Origin: Caldilineaceae bacterium
Lineage (GTDB): Bacteria; Chloroflexota; Anaerolineae; Caldilineales; Caldilineaceae
Reading direction: 5' to 3'
Length of the DNA stretch: 64,000 nt
Assembly (NCBI GenBank): GCA_026708085.1
Contig: JAPOVP010000033.1
Span: 1-64,000, forward strand
Each line of letters begins with the position of its first letter. Position 1 is the first letter of the stretch. Below the pieces are notes generated by a model. That model saw only the letters and a program-made list of their open reading frames with translations. It had not been told where the DNA came from and searched no databases. Of this stretch, positions 25,035 through 32,607 are shown piece by piece. A program made the position numbers and the translations under genes.

Positions 25035-26033
25035 ATGTTGAAGGCAGATATTTTCCCGAGGATTTCAGTCATGGTCCGGGTGGTGGCGGCGGCCGGGCTC
25101 CTTATGGCGGGCGCCTGTGTTCCGGTCCCGGTCGGCGACAGTACGTCGATGTCCCAGCCTGACTCCGCGGCCGCGTCCCAACCCGCCGAGGTGGAGATCA
25201 CGCACTACTCGGGAACCGACGTGGTGCCGGTCAGCCCCGATACGGTAGTTGTTGCCGACATTGCGGCGTTGCTCTCGCTGCACGACCTGGGCGTGGAGGG
25301 GATTGCCGGTCTGCTGGGGCTGGGCGTGCCGATTCCGGACAAGTATGCCGAGGCCCTGAACAACCCCGACTTTGCAGAGCTGGGCAGCGTCTGGGAGCCG
25401 GATTACGAGGCGATCAACGCCCTGGAGCCTGACCTGATCATCGTGGCCGGCCGTTCTTCGAGAATCTACGCGGATATGAAGGAAATTGCGCCCACCGCCG
25501 ACCTGACCGTCTGGGAGGACTTTTACAACAAGTTCCAGGAACAGCACCGTAATATGGGCAAGATATTCGGCGTGGAAGAACGGGTTGAGGAACGCCTGGC
25601 CGAGCTGGACGCGATGGTCCAGGATGTGAGTGCCCAGACGGCCGATGCGGGCAGGGCGCTGATCCTGATGACCACGGGCGCGGAGGTTACGGCCTACGGC
25701 CCCGGCTCCCGTTTCGGTTTCGTCCACGACACGTTCGGGTACGCTGCCGCCGACGAGAACCTGGAACGCGAGGCGACGCACGGCGACGCCGTCTCCTTCG
25801 AATACATCCTGGAGATGCAGCCGGATGTTCTGTTCGTCATCGACCGCGCCTCGGCGATCGGCGAGGAAGGCAAAGCGGCGGCGGAGATCCTGGACAACGA
25901 GTTGGTGGCGCAGACGCCGGCATGGCAGAACGGACGCGTAATCTATGTGGACTCGTTCGACTGGTATATCGCATGGACCGCCCTTCCCGCCTTATTCCAG
26001 GTTGTCGAAGACGTTAAGGCGGGTCTGCAGTAG
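25035..26033 (+). CDS. Iron-siderophore binding lipoprotein (FatB/CeuA-like)
   Basis: A 332-residue periplasmic-binding-type lipoprotein. From the ATG at 25035 (GAGGA upstream) the signal peptide ends in the lipobox MAGAC with Cys28. After a Ser/Gln/Ala linker the protein has VVVADIAALLSLHDLGVEGI, the start of lobe 1 in the FatB/CeuA/YclQ group, LEPDLIIVAGRSSR, and the C-terminal lobe with FVIDRASAIGEEGKAA and YVDSFDWYIAWTALPAL. That group delivers catecholate siderophores such as petrobactin or enterobactin. It heads a four-gene operon with two FecCD permeases and an ATPase. No siderophore-synthesis genes are nearby, so scavenged siderophores are likely. Confidence 0.86.
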   Translation: MLKADIFPRISVMVRVVAAAGLLMAGACVPVPVGDSTSMSQPDSAAASQPAEVEITHYSGTDVVPVSPDTVVVADIAALLSLHDLGVEGIAGLLGLGVPIPDKYAEALNNPDFAELGSVWEPDYEAINALEPDLIIVAGRSSRIYADMKEIAPTADLTVWEDFYNKFQEQHRNMGKIFGVEERVEERLAELDAMVQDVSAQTADAGRALILMTTGAEVTAYGPGSRFGFVHDTFGYAAADENLEREATHGDAVSFEYILEMQPDVLFVIDRASAIGEEGKAAAEILDNELVAQTPAWQNGRVIYVDSFDWYIAWTALPALFQVVEDVKAGLQ

Positions 26034-26036
26034 CGC

Positions 26037-27050
26037 GTGGCGATGACGACGCACGGGGGTTCGCGGCCGGCGGCAGGGCGCTTTCGGGATACCGCTCTTT
26101 TGGGCCTGGCCCTGGTCTCACTAACGGCGGTATCGGCCTGGTCCCTCTTCATCGGGGTTAGCGACATCGGCATCTCCGATCTCCTTCGGGCCGAATCGTC
26201 CAGGATGTTGCTGTTCGTGGAGAGCAGGGTGCCCCGACTGGCGGCGATCCTGCTCTCCGGCTCCGCCATGGGCGTGGTGGGTCTGATCATGCAGAGCCTG
26301 GTGCGCAACCGGTTCGTCGCGCCCACCACCGCCGGCACCGTCGACGCGGCCAGCCTGGGACTGGTCGTCGCAACCATCTGGTTTGCCGGCGCTTCCGTGT
26401 TCCTCAAGATGACGATCGCCGTGATCTTCGCCCTGGCCGGAACGGCGTTGTTCATGGCCCTGGTGCAGCGGCTGCGTTACGCCGCCGACATCATCGTGAT
26501 TCCGCTGATTGGGATCATGCTGGGCGGCGTAATTCAGGCCGCCGCCACCTTTCTTGCCCTCCGCTACGACCTGCTGCAGTCGCTCAGCGCCTGGACCAAC
26601 GGCGACTTCTCCGGCATCCTGCGCGGGCGGTACGAGTTGCTGTACCTGGTTGGGGCGATGACGGTGGTGGCCTACCTTTTCGCCAACCGCTTCACACTGG
26701 CGGGGATGGGCCGCGACGTTGCGGTCAACCTGGGGGTGAACTACCACAGGGTGATCTACGGTGGGATGGCGCTGGCGGCCTCCGTTTCCGCGGTGGTCGT
26801 CGTCGTAGTCGGGGGCATACCCTTCCTGGGCCTGGTCGTGCCCAACCTGGTGACGATGACCATGGGCGACAACCTGCGGCGCGTGCTGCCGCTAACCGCC
26901 GTCAGCGGAGCATTCTTCGTGCTGGTATGCGACATCGTGAGCCGCACCATTCGCTTCCCCTACGAGATTCCGGTCGGGACCGTGGTCGGGGTCGTGGGCG
27001 GCGCCATATTTCTTGCCCTCGTCCTGCGGAGCCGTTTCAATGCTGGTTGA
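26037..27050 (+). CDS. FecCD-family siderophore permease 1 (FatD-like)
   Basis: A 337-residue permease with about nine to ten hydrophobic helices. Family marks are ESRVPRLAAILLSGSAMGVVG, the N-terminal FecCD signature (xRLPRxxAAxLxGxxLaxsG), VAVNLGVNYHR, which precedes the ATPase-contact loop, and FLGLVVPNLVTM near the end. The start may be GTG 26037 or ATG 26043, three to nine bases after the binding-protein stop. It overlaps the second permease gene by 11 bases, which indicates coupled translation and a heterodimeric channel. Confidence 0.87.
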   Translation: MAMTTHGGSRPAAGRFRDTALLGLALVSLTAVSAWSLFIGVSDIGISDLLRAESSRMLLFVESRVPRLAAILLSGSAMGVVGLIMQSLVRNRFVAPTTAGTVDAASLGLVVATIWFAGASVFLKMTIAVIFALAGTALFMALVQRLRYAADIIVIPLIGIMLGGVIQAAATFLALRYDLLQSLSAWTNGDFSGILRGRYELLYLVGAMTVVAYLFANRFTLAGMGRDVAVNLGVNYHRVIYGGMALAASVSAVVVVVVGGIPFLGLVVPNLVTMTMGDNLRRVLPLTAVSGAFFVLVCDIVSRTIRFPYEIPVGTVVGVVGGAIFLALVLRSRFNAG

Positions 27051-28047
27051 CCGGTGGCGCACGGCCCTGGCCGTGAGCGGACGCGGGATCCCGGTCAGCG
27101 GTCGTCCGGCCCTGGTTCTTGTACTGCTTGGCATATTGCTGGCGATGGTAACCGCGCTGTTCATGACCTACGATCTCAAGGGTTCGCTGGATTTTGCTCT
27201 TGAGCTGCGCGGACGAAAGGTCGGCGGTATGCTGCTGGTGGGATTTGCCGTCGCCTACGCCTCCGTGTTGCTCCACACCATCACCAACAACCGGATACTG
27301 ACCCCCAGCCTGATGGGGTTTGACGCCCTCTTTGTGCTGATTCAGACCGGCGCCGCTTTCCTGTTCGGCACGCTGGCGTTCCTGGCGATAGACGTACGGC
27401 TGCGGTTCGGCATTGAAGTGGGAATCATGCTGGCTTTCGCTGCCATCCTATACCGGCTGCTCTTCGGAGGTGAGAACCGCGACCTGTTCCTCCTGGTCCT
27501 GGCGGGCATCATCACCGGAACGGTATTCTCCAGCCTGACCGCGCTGATAATGCGGGTGCTGGACCCCAATGAGTTCTTGACCCTGCAGGACCTGCTGTTC
27601 GCAAACTTCAGTACGGTGAACAGGGACCTGCTGCTGGTATCGGCGGCGGCCGTCGTCGTGATAATCGTCGCCAACCGCCCGTTGCTGGCACAGCTGGACG
27701 CCGTGGCGATAGGCCGGGAACACGCCATCAACCTGGGTGTGAATCACCGGGCAGTGGTCCGTCAGTGCCTGGTCGCGATCGCGGTGCTCGTTTCGGTGTC
27801 GACCGCGCTTGTGGGACCGGTGGCGTTTCTGGGTCTGCTGGTGTCCAACATGGCCTACCAACTCACCGGCACCTTTCGCCACCGGTACACACCGGCGGCG
27901 GCGGGGATGATCGCGGCGATCGCACTGATAGGCGGGCAGTTTCTCCTGCAGGAGGTCTTTGCGTCAGTGGTCAGGTTGAGCGTGATAATCAGTTTCATTG
28001 GCGGCATCTACTTCGTTCTGCTGCTGCTGAGGGAGGCAGGGCGTTGA
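27040..28047 (+). CDS. FecCD-family siderophore permease 2 (FatC-like)
   Basis: A 335-residue second channel subunit. The N-terminal ELRGRKVGGMLLVGFAVAYAS replaces the usual R-x-P-R-x-x-A motif, as in FatC/CeuC proteins. AINLGVNHRAV is the coupling loop and VAFLGLLVSNMAYQLTGTFR the conserved C-terminal helix entry. The ATG at 27040 lies inside the end of permease 1. The stop (TGA 28045-28047) overlaps the TTG start of the ATPase gene, so the operon is tightly packed. Confidence 0.86.
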   Translation: MLVDRWRTALAVSGRGIPVSGRPALVLVLLGILLAMVTALFMTYDLKGSLDFALELRGRKVGGMLLVGFAVAYASVLLHTITNNRILTPSLMGFDALFVLIQTGAAFLFGTLAFLAIDVRLRFGIEVGIMLAFAAILYRLLFGGENRDLFLLVLAGIITGTVFSSLTALIMRVLDPNEFLTLQDLLFANFSTVNRDLLLVSAAAVVVIIVANRPLLAQLDAVAIGREHAINLGVNHRAVVRQCLVAIAVLVSVSTALVGPVAFLGLLVSNMAYQLTGTFRHRYTPAAAGMIAAIALIGGQFLLQEVFASVVRLSVIISFIGGIYFVLLLLREAGR

Positions 28048-28832
28048 TCGAGCTATCCGGCGTCACCAAGCGATATGGACCGAACACGGTGGTGGACAGC
28101 GTGTCGCTCACAGTTCCGGGCGGCGGCGTAACCGCCCTCGTCGGCCCCAACGGGGCGGGCAAGTCCTCGCTGCTATCAATGATTGGCAGGCTGCTGCCGA
28201 TGGACGAGGGCGAAATCCGGGTGGACGGACTGGACGTGTCGCGCACCGCTGGAGATGTCCTTGCAAAGAAGCTGTCGATTCTGCGCCAGGAAAACCAGGT
28301 GGCCGTCCGGCTCACGGTGAAGGAGCTGGTGGAATTCGGGCGGTTCCCACACTCCCGGGGGCGCCTGACCGCCGAAGACGGAAGGCACGTCGAGGAGGCG
28401 ATCGACTTTCTGGAGCTGGCGGAGTTTTCCGGAAGACCTATCGACCGGCTTTCCGGAGGGCAGAGGCAGCGGGCGTTCATCGCCATGGTGCTATGCCAGG
28501 ACACGGACTACGTTCTGCTTGATGAACCGCTCAACAACCTGGACATGCGCCACGCGTCGCAAACCATGGGCTTGATCCGCCGGCTGGCGACGGAACTCAG
28601 CAAGACCATTGTAATCGTGCTGCACGACATCAATTTCGCCAGCTATCACGCCGATCGCGTTGTGGCCATGAAGGACGGAGCAATCGTTGCCGACGGCACC
28701 CCGAGAGAAATCATCACGGGGCCTTCGATGGCAGAGATTTTCGACCTGGAGGTTCCGGTCCATTCCTATGCGGACAGACCCGTGGCGGCTTATTTCGCCA
28801 TTGGATCGCGGTGCCTTCATGGCCAGGACTAG
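28044..28832 (+). CDS. Siderophore importer ATPase (FecE/FatE-like)
   Basis: A 262-residue ABC ATPase. It has Walker A GPNGAGKSS, Q-loop RQEN, signature LSGGQRQRAFIAMVL, Walker B YVLLDEPLNNLD and switch HDINFASYHAD. The C-terminal part, with GTPREIITGPSMAEIFDLEV, is typical of iron-siderophore importers. The start is TTG at 28044, overlapping the permease stop (TTGA), with GGGAGG upstream; no ATG lies at a sensible place. The stop at 28832 abuts an IS3 transposase remnant. Confidence 0.9.
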   Translation: MIELSGVTKRYGPNTVVDSVSLTVPGGGVTALVGPNGAGKSSLLSMIGRLLPMDEGEIRVDGLDVSRTAGDVLAKKLSILRQENQVAVRLTVKELVEFGRFPHSRGRLTAEDGRHVEEAIDFLELAEFSGRPIDRLSGGQRQRAFIAMVLCQDTDYVLLDEPLNNLDMRHASQTMGLIRRLATELSKTIVIVLHDINFASYHADRVVAMKDGAIVADGTPREIITGPSMAEIFDLEVPVHSYADRPVAAYFAIGSRCLHGQD

Positions 28833-28990
28833 CCGAAGGCAGCACAGTGGCTGAGGCCGTCCGCCGCATTAGGCGTGCCGGTTCAGACCTTCTACCGGTG
28901 GCGCAGCGAGTACGGGGGGGACTCAGGATCGATCAGGCCAGGCGCCTGCAGCGTCTGAAGTCTGAGAACAGCTGTCTGACGAGTGAGCCT
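28833..28990 (+). pseudogene. IS3-family OrfA remnant
   Basis: Three segments in shifting frames match the IS3 orfA helix-turn-helix protein in order: GSTVAEAVRRI, then GVPVQTFYRWRSEYGG, then LRIDQARRLQRLKSENSCL (the leucine-zipper start). Two frameshifts separate them, and orfB is absent. The remnant starts directly after the siderophore ATPase stop, between that operon and the siderophore-interacting reductase gene. So an insertion probably separated two formerly adjacent iron-uptake genes. Confidence 0.66.
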
Positions 28991-29098
28991 GGCCCCATAA
29001 ACCGGACCACGGGCTAAGGTGTGTACTAGAGCAGTTCACCCAGCCTGTGCAGGGCCAATCCGCGCCCGCTTGCAAGGTATGGACATCACTTAAGAGTG

Positions 29099-29132
29099 TG
29101 TCAACGTAAGACAAAATATGTCTGAGTTGACA
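29099..29132. promoter_or_regulatory. 34-bp palindromic operator before the siderophore reductase gene
   Basis: Outer arms TGTCAAC (29099-29105) and GTTGACA (29126-29132) and inner arms AGACA (29109-29113) and TGTCT (29119-29123) form a nested, nearly symmetric dyad. It ends 22 bases before the ATG at 29155, with GGGAG in between. Size and place fit a dimeric repressor site. Iron control is inferred from the gene function, but the sequence is not a classical Fur or DtxR box. Confidence 0.55.
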
Positions 29133-29154
29133 ATAAAAGCTATGGGAGATTCTA

Positions 29155-29970
29155 ATGAGTACGCCGGTACACAACAGGCCTCACCGCCTGCCTCCACGTT
29201 ATCCTGTCTCAATCCGAAGCCTGGAATGGCTGACTCCCCGGGTAGCCAACGTGCTGCTGCACAGTCCGGAGCTGTCCGGATTTGAACCAGCCGCGGCAGG
29301 TTCCCACATCAAGTTGATACTTCCTTCCCCGGGCGCAACGGACACCCCACAGCCCCTGCGCCACGACGGCCGTCGCCCGGTGTTTGCCGAAGGCGTAACG
29401 CCACCATTCCTCCGCACCTACACTCCGCTGCGCTACAACGCTGAAACTTTGGAGCTCGAAGTGGAAATGCTACTTCACGGAGACAGCCCGGCCTCCAATT
29501 GGCTTCGCTCTGCCAGGCCGGGGCACCAGATCATTGTAGCCGGACCGCGGGGCGGCTGGGTGCCGCCGCAGGACGGCGACTGGTACCTTGTGCTGGCCGA
29601 CGACACCGGCATCCCGGCCGCTGTCCAGGTGCTGCAGGCACTGCCCGACCGGCAAATCACCGCGCTATTCGAGGTGACGGACGAGCAGGAACGTCGCCCT
29701 CTGCCCGCATTACCCGATGACCTGCCGAGGTGGCTGTACCGGGAGCCGCAAGGCCTCACCGCCGGATTGCCCCTGGAGCAGGCCGTGAGGCAGGCCGAAA
29801 TTCCCGCGAGCCGCGGATACGTATGGATGGCGCTGGAGGCGGGTGCCATGCGCCGCATTCGTCGCTACCTTATCGAAGACATAGGTCTGCCTCCGGAACG
29901 AATGGTAACCAGAGGTTATTGGAAACTGGGATCTTCCGACCACCCCGACGGCGATTACGGCACGGAATAG
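29155..29970 (+). CDS. Siderophore-interacting protein (ferric-siderophore reductase)
   Basis: A 271-residue FAD-containing ferric-chelate reductase of the SIP/ViuB/YqjH family, cytosolic, which releases iron from imported siderophore using NAD(P)H. The FAD motif RTYTPLR sits at residues 87-93, GPRGGWVPP in the hinge, and DWYLVLADDTGIPAAVQVLQ starts the NAD(P)H domain. The C-terminal MVTRGYWKLGSSDHPDGDYG is the family signature. It carries its own operator-like palindrome and lies 320 bases after the importer operon, separated by an IS3 scar. It completes the uptake pathway. Confidence 0.9.
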   Translation: MSTPVHNRPHRLPPRYPVSIRSLEWLTPRVANVLLHSPELSGFEPAAAGSHIKLILPSPGATDTPQPLRHDGRRPVFAEGVTPPFLRTYTPLRYNAETLELEVEMLLHGDSPASNWLRSARPGHQIIVAGPRGGWVPPQDGDWYLVLADDTGIPAAVQVLQALPDRQITALFEVTDEQERRPLPALPDDLPRWLYREPQGLTAGLPLEQAVRQAEIPASRGYVWMALEAGAMRRIRRYLIEDIGLPPERMVTRGYWKLGSSDHPDGDYGTE

Positions 29971-30320
29971 GGATGCAGTCTCTTCTGACTGTGAGACGGC
30001 ACCGTAGATGTTTATGGTTGTAGCGAGACACAGATAACCGTATCCACGGAGAACGGAGTACAGCACAAATATGAACAACGCGTCACGCCTCAGCTGTGTT
30101 CCGCGTCACTTCGAGGATCCATCGGTTTTCTCTGTCACAGGAATCAAGCCGGAGACATCCCGAACCGGCCTGCAGGCGTTCCGTTCTTGTTGACCACCCT
30201 TTCCAAAATGTCAACGGCCCTTGGCTTTTGGTGAACTGCGCGCGTTCGAGGTGTTGTCAATAGCTCGTAGCTTGCGTATCTTTCAGCGGCGGCCCAGTCC
30301 GGACAGGGCGATGCCCCTCG
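29971..30320. other. Convergent intergenic region
   Basis: This 350-bp gap lies between the 3' end of the reductase gene and the true 3' end of the channel frame. GTTGAC at 30189-30194 and GTCAAC at 30210-30215 form an inverted repeat with a 15-base spacer, similar in sequence to the outer arms at 29099-29132. I see no gene or clear terminator. Confidence 0.4.
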
Positions 30321-30548
30321 CTAATGTCTGGACAGGTTGGGGTGGGCGCGGGTGTAGATGCGGCGCTGGTCTTCGGCGGCCGCGGCCAGGCGGTCCAACT
30401 GATCGTAGGGGCCGAGCGCGATCAGCTTGTCACCGGCTTCAAGAACGAGGTCCAGATTCGGATTTACGGTGATCTTACCCGTCTGGCGGCAGACTGCGAG
30501 GATGCTGGCGCCGGTCGTTTTGCGAATTTCGGCTGTGGCTAGGGTCTA
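30321..30548 (-). pseudogene. In-frame RCK C-terminal domain of the K+ channel behind a TAG
   Basis: After the TAG at 30546-30548 the same frame stays open for 74 codons to a TAG at 30321-30323. The translation has TLATAEIRKTTGASILAVCR, then GKITVNPNLDLVLEAGDKLI and ALGPYDQLDRLAAA. This is a complete TrkA-C (RCK-C) domain, continuous with the preceding STLGG. The joined protein would have about 357 residues, the usual size for MthK-type channels. The missing codon falls where Lys, Arg or Gln is common. Confidence 0.75.
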
Positions 30549-31394
30549 CCCGCCCAGCGTTGATCGATCGCTGACGAGGATGTCGCCGATAAGAATGCCC
30601 GGCTCTTCGCTGCTGACGGTGTCCTGGGGCCTCACCGCGTCCATGAATTCGACGATATTGGGGGAGAGCATCTGGCGCGCCATGCGATGCCCGCTGGCCA
30701 CGTAGGGGTTGATGACATGGTCGACGCCAGCACTCTTCAATTTACGCTCGCTGCCGCGGCTGTTGGCGCGCGCACTGATCGTCAGATTCGGGTTCAACCC
30801 GCGGGCCGCCAGCGCGACGTAGACGTTGTCGGAGTCGTTGGGCAGGCAGCAGCAGATTCCCACCGCCTTCTCGATTCCCGCCTGTATCAGGACGTCATCG
30901 TCGGTCGCGTCGCCTTGGACAAAGGTTGCACCCAGGTTTTCCAAATCCGTACGCAGGCTCGCCAGCATATCGACTGCGACCAGTTCCGAGTCGGCATCGA
31001 GCAGTTCCTTGACCACTTGCTCGCCAACGCGGCCGTACCCGCAGATGATAAAGTGAGCGTTCAACTTGCCAATGCGGTTTTGCATACGTCTTCTCCGTAT
31101 ATACCTGCGAAATTCGCCGGTTACGACGAACTCTGCGACCGTGCTGAAGGTGTAGGCGGTGGCGCTGACGCCCATGATGATCATGACCCCGGTAAAGATG
31201 CGCCCGGTGGGTGAGAGCTGTCGCACTTCGCCGAAACCGACGGTGCTGAGCGTGATCACGGTCATGTATAGGCTATCAGTCCAGGACCAGCCTTCGAGCC
31301 ACATATAACCAAGGCTGCCGAAGATGAGCAGCATCAGAAAAATCGCAGAGACGGTTATCAGGGTTCGATAGAAGTTTCGTTCTGCGACCGGCAA
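30546..31394 (-). CDS. Two-TM potassium channel with RCK domain (truncated by amber)
   Basis: A 282-residue MthK-like channel subunit. TM1 (12-32), a pore helix, the selectivity filter STVGFGE (Thr51-Gly55 region; TVGFG rather than TVGYG) and TM2 (65-88) come first. The RCK domain follows from about 113 with FIICGYGRVGEQV, a dinucleotide-binding loop, and SARANSRGSERKLKSAGVDHVINP. The start is TTG at 31394. The frame ends at a TAG just as the regulatory RCK-C domain should begin, and that domain is present in frame downstream. The short form would lack part of the ligand-gating ring. Confidence 0.82.
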   Translation of the reverse strand: MPVAERNFYRTLITVSAIFLMLLIFGSLGYMWLEGWSWTDSLYMTVITLSTVGFGEVRQLSPTGRIFTGVMIIMGVSATAYTFSTVAEFVVTGEFRRYIRRRRMQNRIGKLNAHFIICGYGRVGEQVVKELLDADSELVAVDMLASLRTDLENLGATFVQGDATDDDVLIQAGIEKAVGICCCLPNDSDNVYVALAARGLNPNLTISARANSRGSERKLKSAGVDHVINPYVASGHRMARQMLSPNIVEFMDAVRPQDTVSSEEPGILIGDILVSDRSTLGG

Positions 31395-31509
31395 GAGTGC
31401 AATCCTTCCTGGGGGAGGTTGTTACCAGAAGTCCGTTCTGCCTGGAGACAGCCTATGCCCTTTCGATCCGTTGTTCTCCGTTACCGGCTTTCTGCCCCCC
31501 CCAATGCAG

Positions 31510-32595
31510 CTAGCCGGTGAGGGGGTGTGCCTGATCGGCGGAGCCATCCTGGCCCGGCGCCGGTGTCTCCTGTGGGCCGTTGCGCGGCATTCCAACCGGC
31601 GACCGTCTCATTGTCTGTAAGAATTCGGGATCGAGCAAAGCGAGCAGGCCGAGCATGCCCATATTGGAAAAGAGGAGGGGCGCCAAAGGGGGCGCGCCGC
31701 GCAGGAATCGTTCGATAACGACGGTACTTTCAAAAACCAGGTCGGACCGGATATGCAGGAAGGCGCCCAGCACACCGGTCAGGATAAGGATAAACATGGC
31801 AGCTATATAGGTAAATGTGTCCAGACGCGAAGGTTTGTCCATCGCGGCAAATGCCACAGGCACGACGGTGCCGAAGACGCCGATGGCCGCGGCATACCAG
31901 AGCCACGCGCCTTCAAAGCCAGCGCGGGCGTGGTCGAGGACACTGCTGACAAGGGCGGCGAGCGTTCCCATGCCGACCGTGAAGATAAAGGCCCGGGTCT
32001 TGCTATAGGGAAGATGGATGGCGTGCTCCTTGTAGAGCACCAGCCGGCCGCTTGTGGGCGGGGATTCCTCCCAGGCGGCGCTGATGCCCAACAGGCCGGC
32101 CAGGGAATAGGCCAGGGGCCCCAGAACGGGCGGCGCCCATACGAGCAGATTCAGAGTCAGCCGCTCGCCTGCCGGGGCGGTGGGCAATACGGCGCGCGCC
32201 AGGTGGAAGTAGACGCCGAGGAAGCCGATCAGGGCGCTGCCGGCCAGCGTCGCGGTTGCGAGAACCGACGCCGCGGTCCTGTGACGTGTGGCCAGCAGGC
32301 CCGCCAGAACCAGGAGGACGCTGCTGCTGAAACCGTAATAGATGGGATACCACTCGCTGGGAACAATGGTGCCGTTGGCGCCGTGGGCCAGATAGACCTC
32401 AATCCCCAGGAAGAGTTCGTTGAGAGCGACCATCGCAAGCATCAGCTGATCGCGAGTCTGCGGCATCCTGCGGGGGGAGAAATATGTCAGGAGAAGCCGG
32501 CTCGTGCGGGCGCCGGGGCGGCGCGTATGACCCTCTTCAGCGGGTATGTTTGCGGAAGAGAGCGTCCTGTTGTGGTCCTGAGAATCTGCCTGCAT
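31510..32595 (-). CDS. Polytopic membrane protein next to octaheme cytochrome
   Basis: A 361-residue protein of unknown family with about seven to eight transmembrane helices (first at about 50-70, last near 300-325) and hydrophilic ends. The C-terminal tail is Gly/Pro/Gln rich. Several His residues (YLAHGANG, YFHLARA, YKEHAIHLPY, LDHARAGF, FLHIRSD) lie near helix ends and could ligate heme or bind quinone, but no known motif is recognisable. The gene follows the octaheme cytochrome by 12 bases. So it may be its quinone-interacting membrane partner, in the way that NrfD-like or cytochrome b proteins serve other multiheme enzymes. Confidence 0.6.
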   Translation of the reverse strand: MQADSQDHNRTLSSANIPAEEGHTRRPGARTSRLLLTYFSPRRMPQTRDQLMLAMVALNELFLGIEVYLAHGANGTIVPSEWYPIYYGFSSSVLLVLAGLLATRHRTAASVLATATLAGSALIGFLGVYFHLARAVLPTAPAGERLTLNLLVWAPPVLGPLAYSLAGLLGISAAWEESPPTSGRLVLYKEHAIHLPYSKTRAFIFTVGMGTLAALVSSVLDHARAGFEGAWLWYAAAIGVFGTVVPVAFAAMDKPSRLDTFTYIAAMFILILTGVLGAFLHIRSDLVFESTVVIERFLRGAPPLAPLLFSNMGMLGLLALLDPEFLQTMRRSPVGMPRNGPQETPAPGQDGSADQAHPLTG

Positions 32596-32607
32596 CGTCT
32601 GACTCAG

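Noticed and set aside
1024-31394. Reassignment of TAG as a sense codon in this organism
   Set aside because: TAG ends several intact, full-length genes in the window (for example purN, the esterase and the siderophore-interacting protein), so only local readthrough, mutation or error fits the two amber cases.
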